From NCBI GenBank assembly GCA_963789005.1, contig CAWBIZ010000011.1, forward strand, positions 310,001 through 374,000: a stretch of DNA of 64,000 bases. The letters run 5' to 3'. The translations under genes and the position numbers were made by a program. The notes beneath the pieces are model-generated. The model searched no databases. It was not told the DNA's origin and was given only the letters and a program-made list of their open reading frames with translations. Each line of letters begins with the position of its first letter. The first letter of the stretch is position 1. This document shows positions 23,884 to 33,575 of the stretch, one piece after another. This stretch comes from DASSUW01 sp963789005 (GTDB lineage Bacteria; Actinomycetota; Thermoleophilia; Solirubrobacterales; Solirubrobacteraceae).

Positions 23884-24634
23884 TCGTAGTTCTGGATCAT
23901 CCGCACGTTGAGGAAGAGCATCAGCGCGCCGAGCACGAAGACGACCGCGAAGCCGGGCAGGATGTCCTCCCACACCAGGTCCTGGAGGATCAGGGAGCGC
24001 AGCGCCTCCATCAGATAGGTGACCGGGTTGAACGTGGCCGCGATCTCCATCGGCCGCGTGAGCAGGTCGCGCGGCACGAAGTTCGGCGTCAGGAAGAGCA
24101 GCGGGAAGAACACCAGGCCGGCGGAGTTCGTCGCCGCCGCGCTGCGGGTCTTGAGCGCGATCAGCTGCATGAAGCCGACGAACACCGCCGCCCACAGGGC
24201 GGTCAGGACGACGAGCAGCACGAAGCCGAGCAGCCCGCTGGCGATCGAGATGCCGAAGATCACGCCCAGCAGGACGATCGCCGCGGCGATCAGCGCGCCC
24301 TTGGCGACCTCGGCGATCAGCCGGCCGAGCACGATCGCGCTGCGCGGCACCGGCGAGGCCCGTAGCTTGTCGAAGTAGCCGCCCTCGATGTCCTCGACCA
24401 GGAACAGCGCCGCGGTGCCGAACGACGCGGCCAGCAGCAGCGAGCTCGGCAGCTGGAACGCGCCGTAGCCCTGGCCGTAGAGGAACGCCGTCGACTCCCC
24501 GGGGAAGATCTTGGCTGCCTGGCCGACGTTGACCGCCAGGAAGAAGAGCGGGATGAACAGCGTCGGCAGCAGCGCCTCGGGCGTCCGCCAGCCCTCGCGC
24601 AGCGCCCGCTGGCCCAGCACCCAGGCCTGCGTCA

Positions 24635-24638
<4 letters not shown>
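23880..24638 (-). CDS. ABC-2 type transporter permease (DrrB-like)
   Basis: 252 residues with about six membrane helices. It has the ABC-2 layout FGTAALFLVEDIEGGYFDKLRA (coupling helix region) and a C-terminal NPVTYLMEALRSLI. It forms an exporter with the ATPase encoded just upstream; the genes overlap by 4 nt (ATGA). Substrate cannot be inferred; DrrAB relatives export antibiotics or lipids. Confidence 0.9.
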
Positions 24639-25540
<902 letters not shown>

Positions 25541-25625
25541 CGCGCCACGACGCTAGCTGCGAGCGCCGCCGCCGTCTTCTCCATACGTGCTGGAATACCG
25601 CCGCGCCGGCGCTCGTCCTCCAGGC

Positions 25626-25724
25626 ATGACCATGACGATCCTGGCGGCCGCCGCCACCCTCACCACGATCCCGTGCGTCCTCATCTGGGCCATCGAGGCC
25701 CGCCGGCGCGAGAACGAGAGCTGA
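25626..25724 (+). CDS. Possible tiny membrane protein
   Basis: 32 codons from ATG 25626 encode MTMTILAAAATLTTIPCVLI then WAIEARRRENES: one hydrophobic helix and a charged end. An AGG lies 4 bp upstream. It is squeezed between divergently placed ABC genes and the purM stop. It could be chance coding. Confidence 0.3.
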   Translation: MTMTILAAAATLTTIPCVLIWAIEARRRENES

Positions 25725-25730
25725 CTCGAG

Positions 25731-26780
25731 TCAGCCGCCGAGCACCACGCCTGCGCTCGGGACCGCGATACGGCCCGGGTGGTCCGCGACCGTGCCGATG
25801 CGGCGGGTTCCCGGGTGGTGGGTCGCGAGGAGGGCGGTGGTGGTGGCGGCTTCGGCCTCCGGGACGACGACGGCGAAGCCGCAGCCCATGTTGAAGACCT
25901 CCCACATCTCGGCGTCGGCCACGCCGCCGAGGGTGCGGACGAGGTCGCAGATCGGCGGCACCGGCAGCGGGTCGGCGACCTCGAAGCCGACGTCCGCGCT
26001 GAGGCGCGCGAGGTTGAGCAGCCCGCCGCCGGTGATGTGCGCCAGGCCGTGGACGGGCAGGCCGGAGCGCAGGAGGTCGAGGATCGCGCGCACGTAGATG
26101 ACGGTCGGCTCGAGCAGCGCGTCGGCGACGGTGGCGCCGGCGAGGGCCTGGGGTCGATCGTCGAGCGCGAGGCCGGAGAGCGCCTGGCGGGCGAGCGAGT
26201 AGCCGTTCGAGTGCAGGCCCGAGGACGGGAGGCCGATCAGCGCGTCGCCGGGGACGCACTCGGCTCCCGTGACGATCGCGTCGAGCGCGACGGTGCCGAT
26301 GCACGCCGCCGTCAGGTCGAAGCCGTGCGGCGACGGGTGGCCGCGGATCAGCTCGGGCAGCACCGCCACCTCGCCCCCGGGGATCTCGACGCCCGCGAGC
26401 TCCGCGCCGCGCTTGAGCCCGGCGGCGATCTCGCGCATGACGTCGGGGTCCACCTGCTCGACCGCGAGGTAGTCGAGCAGCGCGATCGGCTCGGCGCCGA
26501 CGCAGACGACGTCGTTCACGTTCATGGCCACGCAGTCGATCCCGACGCTGTCGTAGCGTCCGGCCTGCTCGGCGACGATCAGCTTCGAGCCGACGCCGTC
26601 GGTCCCGACGGCGATCCCGAGGTTCGGCGCCACCTCGAGCACGGCCGCGAAGTGGCCGGGGAGCGGGACGGCGCGCGACGCGCGGCCGGTGTCGATCGTG
26701 CGCAGCACGTCCACGAGCGCGGCCACGCCCCGGTCGGCCGCGCCGGTGTCGACGCCCGACTCGGCGTAGGCATCGGTCAT
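25731..26780 (-). CDS. purM: Phosphoribosylformylglycinamidine cyclo-ligase (AIR synthetase)
   Basis: 349-residue PurM of purine synthesis: converts FGAM to AIR with ATP. Family motifs are YAESGVDTGAADRGV, GTDGVGSKL, VAMNVNDVVCVGAEPI, GLHSNGYSLAR and HITGGGLLNL. The start at 26780 overlaps the stop of the UppP-like gene (ATGA). A much longer in-frame extension upstream is shadow coding of that gene. No other purine gene is in the window. Confidence 0.95.
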   Translation of the reverse strand: MTDAYAESGVDTGAADRGVAALVDVLRTIDTGRASRAVPLPGHFAAVLEVAPNLGIAVGTDGVGSKLIVAEQAGRYDSVGIDCVAMNVNDVVCVGAEPIALLDYLAVEQVDPDVMREIAAGLKRGAELAGVEIPGGEVAVLPELIRGHPSPHGFDLTAACIGTVALDAIVTGAECVPGDALIGLPSSGLHSNGYSLARQALSGLALDDRPQALAGATVADALLEPTVIYVRAILDLLRSGLPVHGLAHITGGGLLNLARLSADVGFEVADPLPVPPICDLVRTLGGVADAEMWEVFNMGCGFAVVVPEAEAATTTALLATHHPGTRRIGTVADHPGRIAVPSAGVVLGG

Positions 26781-27547
26781 CGCGCCCGATCCTGACAGGC
26801 GGCGAGGATGGCGACGGCGAGGACCGTGCGGTAGACGGCCCAGGCGGTGAGCGGCGCGTCGGCGGCGCGCGAGCGCTCGAGGCGCAGCGCCAGCCGGGTC
26901 GAGAGCGCGGCGGCGCCCGCGCCCGCGGCGAGCGCCCGCAGCGTCGGCGGCGTCGGCCGCCGCCCGGCGAGGCGTGCGCCCTTGAGGACGCTCGCGCCCG
27001 CGAGCACGGGGAGCGCGACCTCGCGCGAGAGCTCCGCGGCGTCGCGGCGCGAGAACCCGCGGGCGCGCGCGGCCGCCCGCGTGGCGCCGCTGCGTGACAC
27101 GCCCGGGAAGAGCGCGGCGGCCTGCGCGAGGCCGAGGCACAGCCCGTCGACGAGGCCTGGTGCGGTGCGTCGGACGAGCGAACGGTCTGCGAGGACCAGC
27201 GCGACTGAGCCGGCGAGGAGGCCGAACGCGATCGTGCGCGGCGTGCCGAGGCGGGCCTCGACGGCGCGCTCGAAGGCGAGCCCGGCGAGCGCCGGCGGGA
27301 GCGTGGACGCAGCCAGCACGCCGAGCGGCACGCGCGGGCGGCCCAGGGCGAGTGCGGTGCCGGCGTGGAGGGCGACCTCGACCTCCTTGCGCACCTCGCC
27401 CGGGAGCGCCGCGTGCCGCCAGCCCAATGCCCACGGCAGCAGCCCGACGTGCGCGGACGAGGACACCGGGAGCAGCTCGGCCGGTCCTTGCAGCAGGCCC
27501 AGCAGCACCGTCTCGATCAGCGCCGGCTCAGGCTCAGCGACCCGCAT
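26777..27547 (-). CDS. Undecaprenyl-diphosphatase-like protein (UppP/BacA family, divergent)
   Basis: 256 residues, polytopic. The two UppP signature regions are present: LLQGPAELLPVSSSAHVG (family E/QG..EFLPVSS..H) and FPGVSRSGATRAAA. UppP dephosphorylates undecaprenyl pyrophosphate to recycle the wall-lipid carrier and confers bacitracin tolerance. The sequence is shorter and more Ala/Arg-rich than classical UppP, so it may be a paralogue. It overlaps DedA by 14 nt upstream and purM by 4 nt downstream. Confidence 0.8.
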   Translation of the reverse strand: MRVAEPEPALIETVLLGLLQGPAELLPVSSSAHVGLLPWALGWRHAALPGEVRKEVEVALHAGTALALGRPRVPLGVLAASTLPPALAGLAFERAVEARLGTPRTIAFGLLAGSVALVLADRSLVRRTAPGLVDGLCLGLAQAAALFPGVSRSGATRAAARARGFSRRDAAELSREVALPVLAGASVLKGARLAGRRPTPPTLRALAAGAGAAALSTRLALRLERSRAADAPLTAWAVYRTVLAVAILAACQDRAR

Positions 27548-28193
27548 CGGCGGCCGCGGCGCCGACCGGCTCCTCGCGCCGCCGTCGCCGCCAGCGGAAG
27601 AAGAGGTAGATCGCGCCGAGCACGATCAGCCCGGCGACCGCGTAGTCGACGTAGTGCAGGCTGTCCCGCCAGCTCTCCCAGCGGTCGCCGACCTGCTTGC
27701 CGACGTACGTGAGCATGAAGATCCACGGGATGCAGCCCGCGGTGGTCAACACCGTGAAGCGCCAGAACGGCATCCGCGCGACCCCGGCGGGCAGCGAGAT
27801 GAACGTGCGGATGATCGGCAGCATGCGCGAGAAGAACACGGTCGCGTCGCCGTAGCGCTCGAACCAGCGGTCCGCCCAGGCCAGGTGCGACGGCTTGACG
27901 TGCAGCTTGCGCCCGTGCTTCTCCAGCAGATCGATGCGCCCGTAGTAGCCGACCGCGTACGCGATCCAGGAGCCGACCACGTTCGCGAACGTCCCGACCG
28001 CCACGACCGCGAACATCGAGTACTCGCCGTTGGCGACGTTGAAGCCGGCGAACAGGAACGTCGTCTCCGACGGGATCGGGATGCACGCGCTCTCCGCGAC
28101 CATCAGCAGGAAGATCCCGGGCAGGCCCATGGCGTCGACGACCTCGACGGCGAACTCCACGATCGGGTCGGTCAGAGAGGCGAAGACCAGCAC
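27534..28193 (-). CDS. DedA family membrane protein
   Basis: 219 residues with about five membrane helices. DedA motifs are ESACIPIPSETTFLFAGF, GSWIAYAVGYYGR, FFSRMLPIIRTFISLPAG (FxRFxPxxRxxxPxxAG-like) and WRFTVLTTAGCIPW. Recent work on the family points to undecaprenyl-phosphate or phospholipid flipping. The overlap with a UppP-like gene is consistent with a role in lipid-carrier recycling. Confidence 0.9.
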   Translation of the reverse strand: MLVFASLTDPIVEFAVEVVDAMGLPGIFLLMVAESACIPIPSETTFLFAGFNVANGEYSMFAVVAVGTFANVVGSWIAYAVGYYGRIDLLEKHGRKLHVKPSHLAWADRWFERYGDATVFFSRMLPIIRTFISLPAGVARMPFWRFTVLTTAGCIPWIFMLTYVGKQVGDRWESWRDSLHYVDYAVAGLIVLGAIYLFFRWRRRRREEPVGAAAADAGR

Positions 28194-28208
28194 GATCGGC
28201 TCAGGCTA

Positions 28209-28232
28209 GCGGGAGGGCATGAGCCCTCCCGC
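28209..28232. terminator. Perfect hairpin terminator
   Basis: GCGGGAGGGC (28209-28218), loop ATGA, GCCCTCCCGC (28223-28232). It follows the protease gene (stop at 28243, minus strand) and precedes the DedA gene, so it probably insulates the two. Confidence 0.7.
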
Positions 28233-28242
28233 CGCCCACCAC

Positions 28243-29058
28243 CTACGGAAGGAGAGGTCCGCGGAACGGCTCGGTGCCGAGCGCGAGCGTCACGTCCGGT
28301 CCGCCGTGCGACTCCATGTACGCGAGCATGCGCGACAGGTCGCTGACGCCGTTGGCGCCCGCCAGCGGCGCGATCTGCAGCGTGCTGAGCACGCCGAACG
28401 CCCGACCCGACCGGTCGATGAACGCGCTGCCGGAGTCACCGGGGATGCCGGGCGAGGCGGTGTAGACCTGGTGCGTCCAGCCGGCGCCGGCCGTGCCCAG
28501 GCTCGCGCCCTCCTTCGGCGACAGCGCCGTGACCCCGAGGCGCAGCGACGAGTTGCCGTACGAGAGCACCTTGTCGCCCGTCGCCGTCGAGGTCGCCGTG
28601 CCCGTCGGGCCGCCCCAGAACGGGATCGACGGGTTGACCTTGCCGTAGTCGGCCGGGTCGAGCTTGATCAGCGCGATGTCGTTGTAGCGGCACGCGTTGG
28701 TGTCGGCCTCCGCTGCGGCCTGCATCGCGACCCACGACGAGTAGACGATCGTGCCGGGCCGGGACGCGCCGTCGACCTCCACGGGCGTGCCGTGCGGCCG
28801 CGTCCCCGCGAGGCAGCCGTTGGTCGACGTGTTGTCGCTCGTGCTCGAGCAGTGCGCCGCCTGGCCGAGATAGACGTCGTTCGCGGCGTCGAAGAAGACG
28901 AAGTTGGCCGTGCACTGCCCGCCCGCCGTGATGGTCTGCACGCCCGGGTGGACGGTCGCGCCGGAGGCCGGCGCCCAGGTGGGCTCCGCCGCAGCCGGCC
29001 CGGCGGCCGCCAGGGCCGCGCAACCGGCGACGAGACAGGCAACGACGAGTCTGCGCAT
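28243..29058 (-). CDS. Secreted trypsin-like serine protease (S1 family)
   Basis: 271 residues from ATG 29058 (a TTG one codon earlier is in frame; GGGAG upstream supports ATG). A Sec signal peptide ending near AAAGPAAAEP is followed by a chymotrypsin-fold domain with the catalytic triad in GQAAHCSS (His), RYNDIALIKL (Asp) and GIPGDSGSAF (Ser). Three Cys pairs are possible. Activity is extracellular. It resembles actinobacterial trypsin-like proteases with relaxed similarity to S1 enzymes. Monocistronic, with its own terminator. Confidence 0.88.
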   Translation of the reverse strand: MRRLVVACLVAGCAALAAAGPAAAEPTWAPASGATVHPGVQTITAGGQCTANFVFFDAANDVYLGQAAHCSSTSDNTSTNGCLAGTRPHGTPVEVDGASRPGTIVYSSWVAMQAAAEADTNACRYNDIALIKLDPADYGKVNPSIPFWGGPTGTATSTATGDKVLSYGNSSLRLGVTALSPKEGASLGTAGAGWTHQVYTASPGIPGDSGSAFIDRSGRAFGVLSTLQIAPLAGANGVSDLSRMLAYMESHGGPDVTLALGTEPFRGPLLP

Positions 29059-29134
29059 CAAGAATCACTCCCGCATCTAGGGTGTACCGCCCGCGCGGTG
29101 CCAGTACCCCGTCCCGCCGCCGCCACACCCCGAA

Positions 29135-30151
29135 ATGCGCGTCTGGGTCGACCTCACCAACTCCCCCCACGTGCTCGTCATGCGCCCGATCATCCGGGCG
29201 CTCGAGGCGCGCGGCGCCGAGGTGCTCGTCACCGCGCGCGACTTCGCGCAGACGCTGCCGCTCGCGGAACGCCACGGCCTCGACGTCGAGCCGATCGGCC
29301 GCCACCGCGGCGGCCGGCTGGCGGCCAAGGGGCTCGGGCTGGTCTCCCGCAGCACGGCGCTCGTCCGCTGGGCGGCGCGCCGCCGGATCGACGTCGCGCT
29401 CGGCCACGGGTCCAACGACGTCACGGTCGCCGCCGCGCTGCTGCGGATCCCGAGCGCGACCGCGTTCGACTACGAGTGGGCGACGGTCCAGCACACCGTC
29501 AACTGCCGGCTCGCAAGCGCGGTCGTCGTCCCCGAGGCGATCCCGCCCGAGCGGCTCGCCCGCTACGGCGCCACACCGCGCAAGCTGCGCCGCTACGCCG
29601 GCCTCAAGGAGGAGTACTACCTGGCGGACTTCGAGCCCGACGCCGCGGTGCTCGCCGAGCTCGGCCTCGACGCCGCGAAGCCGATCGCGGTCGTGCGCAC
29701 CCCGCCCGCCGTCTCGCTCTACCACCGGTTCGAGAACCCGCTGTTCGCCGCGGTGCTCGACCGCCTCCGCGGCACGCAGACGGTCGTGCTCCCGCGCACG
29801 CCCGAGCAGCGGACCGAGCTCGACGGGTTCGTCGTGCCCGAGACCGCGATCGACGCGCAGTCGCTGATCGCCTTCGCCGACCTCGTGATCTCGGCCGGCG
29901 GCACGATGAACCGCGAGGCGGTCGCGCTCGGCACGCCCGTCTGGACGACGTTCGAGGGCCGCCCGGGCGCGGTCGACGACGCGCTGATCGCCGAGGGTCG
30001 GCTGCGCCGCCTGGAGCGCGCGGAGGACGTCGAGCTCGCCAAGCGGTCGACCGACCAGGAGCCCCGCCGCCGCCGCGACCCCGCCATCCTCGCCGACCTG
30101 CTGCTGTCGCCTGTTGGTGGTCTCCACACCGCCGCCGGCGCGCGGCCCTAG
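29135..30151 (+). CDS. DUF354 family glycosyltransferase-like protein
   Basis: 338 residues: MRVWVDLTNSPHVLVMRPII and the MurG/WecB-like two-domain arrangement (TARDFAQTLPLAERHG, ALGHGSNDVTVAAALL, ISAGGTMNREAVALGTPVW). DUF354 proteins occur in polysaccharide loci and are thought to bind nucleotide sugars. The next gene, 10 bp downstream, is a nucleotide-sugar dehydratase, which supports a surface-glycan role. Confidence 0.85.
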   Translation: MRVWVDLTNSPHVLVMRPIIRALEARGAEVLVTARDFAQTLPLAERHGLDVEPIGRHRGGRLAAKGLGLVSRSTALVRWAARRRIDVALGHGSNDVTVAAALLRIPSATAFDYEWATVQHTVNCRLASAVVVPEAIPPERLARYGATPRKLRRYAGLKEEYYLADFEPDAAVLAELGLDAAKPIAVVRTPPAVSLYHRFENPLFAAVLDRLRGTQTVVLPRTPEQRTELDGFVVPETAIDAQSLIAFADLVISAGGTMNREAVALGTPVWTTFEGRPGAVDDALIAEGRLRRLERAEDVELAKRSTDQEPRRRRDPAILADLLLSPVGGLHTAAGARP

Positions 30152-30161
30152 AATCTCCGCG

Positions 30162-32129
30162 ATGCGCCGCCGGATCAGCTCCGCGGCCTTTCCCGTCAAC
30201 CGCCACGCGCTCCCGCACGTCGCGCTGGACGCGGGCTTGGTCGCGCTGGCCTATTTCCTCGCCTACCGCCTGCGGTTCGACGGCGGGATCCCGGCCCGCT
30301 ACGAGGACCTGTTCGCGCGCACGATCACGTTCGCGATCTGCGGCAGCGTCTTCATCTTCGCCCTGTTCGGCCTGTACCGGCACTGGATGCGGTACTCGTC
30401 GCAGCGCGAGTACCTGCTGATCGGCCAGTCCGTCGCGGCGAGCGTGATCGCCCTCGTGGCCTACGTCGCCGCGTTCCAGCCGAAGCAGATCCTCTCGCCC
30501 GAGGGCTACGTGTCGCTGACCGTGCCGACCAGCGTGCTCGTGCTCTTCGGCCTGCTCCTGCTCGTCCTCATGGGCGCCGTGCGCTACGCCACGCACCTGG
30601 CCTACGAGCGGCCGCTGCGCGGCTGGCGGGCGCCGCGGAACGCCCGCTCGGTGCTGATCGTGGGCGCCGGCGACGGCGGCCGGCTGCTGCTGCGCGAGAT
30701 CCTGCGCAACCCCGACCTCGGCTTCCGCCCGGTCGGCTTCGTCGACGACGACCCGCGCAAGCAGCACGCGCGGATCGACCGCGGGCTGGAGGTGCTGGGC
30801 AGCACGCAGGAGCTGGGGCGCGTGCTCGACGACGTCGCGCCCGACGAGGTGCTGATCGCGGTCCCGTCGGCTCCCGGCACGATGCGTGCGCGCGTCGTGC
30901 GCGCGTGCCGCGAGCGCGGCGTGCCCGTGCGCACGATGCCGACCGTGTTCGAGCTGCTGCAGAACGGCGGCCGCCTGATGCGGCAGGTGCGCGAGGTGCG
31001 GGTCGAGGACGTCCTCGGCCGCGAGCCGGTGCGGATGGAGACCGAGCTCACCGGCGGCTATCTGACCGGGCGCTCGGTGCTCGTCACCGGCGCCGGCGGC
31101 TCGATCGGCGCCGAGCTGTGCCGCCAGATCTCGCGCGTCGGGCCGAGCAAGCTGATCCTGCTCGACCACGCCGAGGACAACCTGTTCGAGATCGAGCGCG
31201 AGCTGGTCGAGGACCGGCACGTGCAGCACACCGTCACGGTGCTCGCCGACTGCAAGGAGGGCGAGCGCATGCGCGAGGTGTTCGCCGAGCATCGCCCGAC
31301 GGTCGTCTTCCACGCGGCCGCGTACAAGCACGTCGGGCTGATGGAGGCGAACCCGGTCGAGGCGGTGCGCAACAACTCCCTCGCCACGCGCGTGATGACG
31401 CGGGTCGCGGGCGACTTCGGCGTCAAGGTGTTCGTGCTCGTCTCGACCGACAAGGCGGTCGCGCCGGCGACGGTCATGGGCGCGTCCAAGGCGCTCGCCG
31501 AGTGGGCGGTCGAGGCCGCCGACGCCCGCTATCCCGACACCGCGTTCACCGCCGTGCGCTTCGGCAACGTGCTCGGCTCGTCGGGCTCGGTGGTGCCGAT
31601 CTTCCGCCGCCAGATCGCCAACGGCGGCCCGGTGACGGTCACCGACGCCGGCATGACGCGCTTCTTCATGACGATCCCGGAGGCGGTCCAGCTCGTCGTC
31701 CGCTCGGCGTCGCTCGCCCTCGGCGGCGAGGTGTTCGTGCTCGAGATGGGCCAGCCGGTGGCGATCCTCGACCTGGCGCGGGACATGATCCGCTTCTCCG
31801 GGCTCGAGCCGGGGCGCGACATCGCGATCGAGATCGTCGGCGCGCGACCGGGCGAGAAGCTGCACGAGGAGCTGTTCAACCCGTACGAGCGGCCGGAGCC
31901 GACGCCCGCGGCCAAGATCCTGCGCGCGCAGCGGCCCGCCGTCGACCCCGAGTGGGTCGAGCAGAGCTTCGACGAGATCAACTACCTCGTGCTCCAGGGC
32001 GACGCCGCCACGCTGGCGGCCAAGGTGCACGAGCTGGGCGCCGTCCGGGCCGCCGAGGCAGCCGCTCCGGCGCCCGCCACGAGCGGGTCCGTGACGCCCG
32101 AGGCGGCCGGCGACCGGCTGGCCTCCTAG
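30162..32129 (+). CDS. Membrane-bound nucleotide-sugar epimerase/dehydratase (CapD/PglF/WbpM-like)
   Basis: 655 residues. Four N-terminal membrane helices (residues ~15-150) are followed by a first Rossmann domain (VLIVGAGDGGRLLL, FRPVGFVDDD) and the catalytic Rossmann domain (VTGAGGSIGAELCRQI, HAAAYKHVGLME, VSTDKAVAPATVMGASK). The usual YxxxK is replaced by the MGASK arrangement of UDP-GlcNAc 4,6-dehydratases. The C-terminal GARPGEKLHEELF is family-typical. It makes a 4-keto-6-deoxy sugar for surface polysaccharide or glycoprotein. TAGAAT 7 nt before ATG 30162 suggests an additional leaderless promoter. Confidence 0.93.
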   Translation: MRRRISSAAFPVNRHALPHVALDAGLVALAYFLAYRLRFDGGIPARYEDLFARTITFAICGSVFIFALFGLYRHWMRYSSQREYLLIGQSVAASVIALVAYVAAFQPKQILSPEGYVSLTVPTSVLVLFGLLLLVLMGAVRYATHLAYERPLRGWRAPRNARSVLIVGAGDGGRLLLREILRNPDLGFRPVGFVDDDPRKQHARIDRGLEVLGSTQELGRVLDDVAPDEVLIAVPSAPGTMRARVVRACRERGVPVRTMPTVFELLQNGGRLMRQVREVRVEDVLGREPVRMETELTGGYLTGRSVLVTGAGGSIGAELCRQISRVGPSKLILLDHAEDNLFEIERELVEDRHVQHTVTVLADCKEGERMREVFAEHRPTVVFHAAAYKHVGLMEANPVEAVRNNSLATRVMTRVAGDFGVKVFVLVSTDKAVAPATVMGASKALAEWAVEAADARYPDTAFTAVRFGNVLGSSGSVVPIFRRQIANGGPVTVTDAGMTRFFMTIPEAVQLVVRSASLALGGEVFVLEMGQPVAILDLARDMIRFSGLEPGRDIAIEIVGARPGEKLHEELFNPYERPEPTPAAKILRAQRPAVDPEWVEQSFDEINYLVLQGDAATLAAKVHELGAVRAAEAAAPAPATSGSVTPEAAGDRLAS

Positions 32130-32146
32130 ACTCACGGGCTCGGTCC

Positions 32147-33520
32147 ATGGTCGCCCTCTTCGCGTTCTCCCTCCAGGACCAGGTCGAGAAGTACGGTGCC
32201 TACGTCGGGCTCGCCGCGTTCCTCGGCCTGGCCGTGCTGACCCTCCTGTACTTCGCCCAAGCCCGCGAGCTCAAGCGGCTGCGCGACTGGGCGGGCCGTG
32301 CGCCCGAGCGCGCGCAGGAGCTCGAGGCGCGCGTCGTGGCGCAGGCCGAGGAGGCGCGCCAGGTCGCCCCCGCCCCGGCGCCCGCGCGCTCCGGAGCCGT
32401 CGGCCCCGCGCAGCCCGTCACCGCCGGCAACGGCCGCCCGGCCACGACACCCCCGGCCGTGCCGATGGGCCCGCGGCCCGCGGTCGCGATGGCCCGCGTG
32501 GCTGCGGCCGTCGGCGCACCCTCCACCCCCGAGCCCACAGAGGAAGAAGCGGCCGAGCCGGTCGCGATGCCCGCAGCGGCTGGTCCGGACCCGGCAGAGG
32601 CCACCGCAGCGCCCGCAGCGGCTGAGGCGGCCCCGGAGGCGCCCGCGGGTCCTGCGGAGACCGCCGACGACGATGCGGCGCAGACCGCGGCGACCGGCGG
32701 CGGGGATGCGCAGCCGCCCGCCACGGCGCCTGCGCCTCCGTCGGGCGATGGCGCGCCGCCCTCCACGGAGCCTGACCGCGCGTCGGACGACGCGGACGCG
32801 CAGCCTTCACCGGCCGAGGACACCGAGGACGCTCCCGCGGTCGCCGGCAACGGCGTCGCCGCCCCGGTGGCGATCCCGCGCGCCACGCCGCGCCCGCAGC
32901 CGCGGCCGGCCGCGCCGCTGCGCGCGTCGGCGGCGCGCTCGACCACGCTGCCGCCGCGCCGCCCGGCGCCGCCCCCCCGCCGCACGGGCCAGGAGCCGTC
33001 GCGCGCCGGCCGCATGACGGTCCTTACGCTGCTCGCGGTGGGCGTGATCGCCGCCGCGATCGTGATCCCGGTCTTCGTCCTCGGCGGGGACGATCCCGAG
33101 CCCCCGCCCAACACCACGGCCGAGCCCACGGCCGAGGCGTCCACCGGCGGCGGCGGTGGTGGCGGCGGAGGCCAGGCGGCCGCCGCGGCCCGGCCCGAGA
33201 CGGTCGTCACGGTGCTCAACGGCACGCCCACCGAGGGCCTGGCCTCGCAGTCGCGCAGCAAGCTGATCGCCGAGGGCTACTCCGACGAGCAGGGCATGAT
33301 CCGCACGGGCAACAACACCGACCAGCAGCGCCAGGACTCGGTCGTGCTGTACGCCGACGGCGAGCGCCGGCAGGCGCGGGACGTCGGCGGGATCCTCGAC
33401 ATCACGGCGCTCGAGGTGATCGACCCGGAGACGCAGGCGCTCGCCGACGCCACGGACGCGACCAACAGCGGCCAGCCGTCGAAGGTCGTCGTCATCCTCG
33501 GCGCCGACCAATCCCCCTGA
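32147..33520 (+). CDS. Membrane protein with LytR C-terminal domain
   Basis: 457 residues. N-terminal helix near residues 20-40, coiled coil, then a ~230-residue low-complexity Ala/Pro/Glu region (compositionally variable, Arg-rich near its end), a second helix near 290-312 and a C-terminal LytR_C domain (TVVTVLNGTPTEGLASQSRS, DSVVLYADGERRQARDVG, VVVILGADQ). LytR_C domains are found attached to or near LCP wall-glycopolymer ligases; the catalytic LCP domain is absent here. It follows the CapD-like gene by 17 bp. Confidence 0.8.
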   Translation: MVALFAFSLQDQVEKYGAYVGLAAFLGLAVLTLLYFAQARELKRLRDWAGRAPERAQELEARVVAQAEEARQVAPAPAPARSGAVGPAQPVTAGNGRPATTPPAVPMGPRPAVAMARVAAAVGAPSTPEPTEEEAAEPVAMPAAAGPDPAEATAAPAAAEAAPEAPAGPAETADDDAAQTAATGGGDAQPPATAPAPPSGDGAPPSTEPDRASDDADAQPSPAEDTEDAPAVAGNGVAAPVAIPRATPRPQPRPAAPLRASAARSTTLPPRRPAPPPRRTGQEPSRAGRMTVLTLLAVGVIAAAIVIPVFVLGGDDPEPPPNTTAEPTAEASTGGGGGGGGGQAAAAARPETVVTVLNGTPTEGLASQSRSKLIAEGYSDEQGMIRTGNNTDQQRQDSVVLYADGERRQARDVGGILDITALEVIDPETQALADATDATNSGQPSKVVVILGADQSP

Positions 33521-33575
33521 GGGCGCGCCTGTGGCCCGTCCCGCAACGGTCGACCGTCACGGGACGGACCACTAG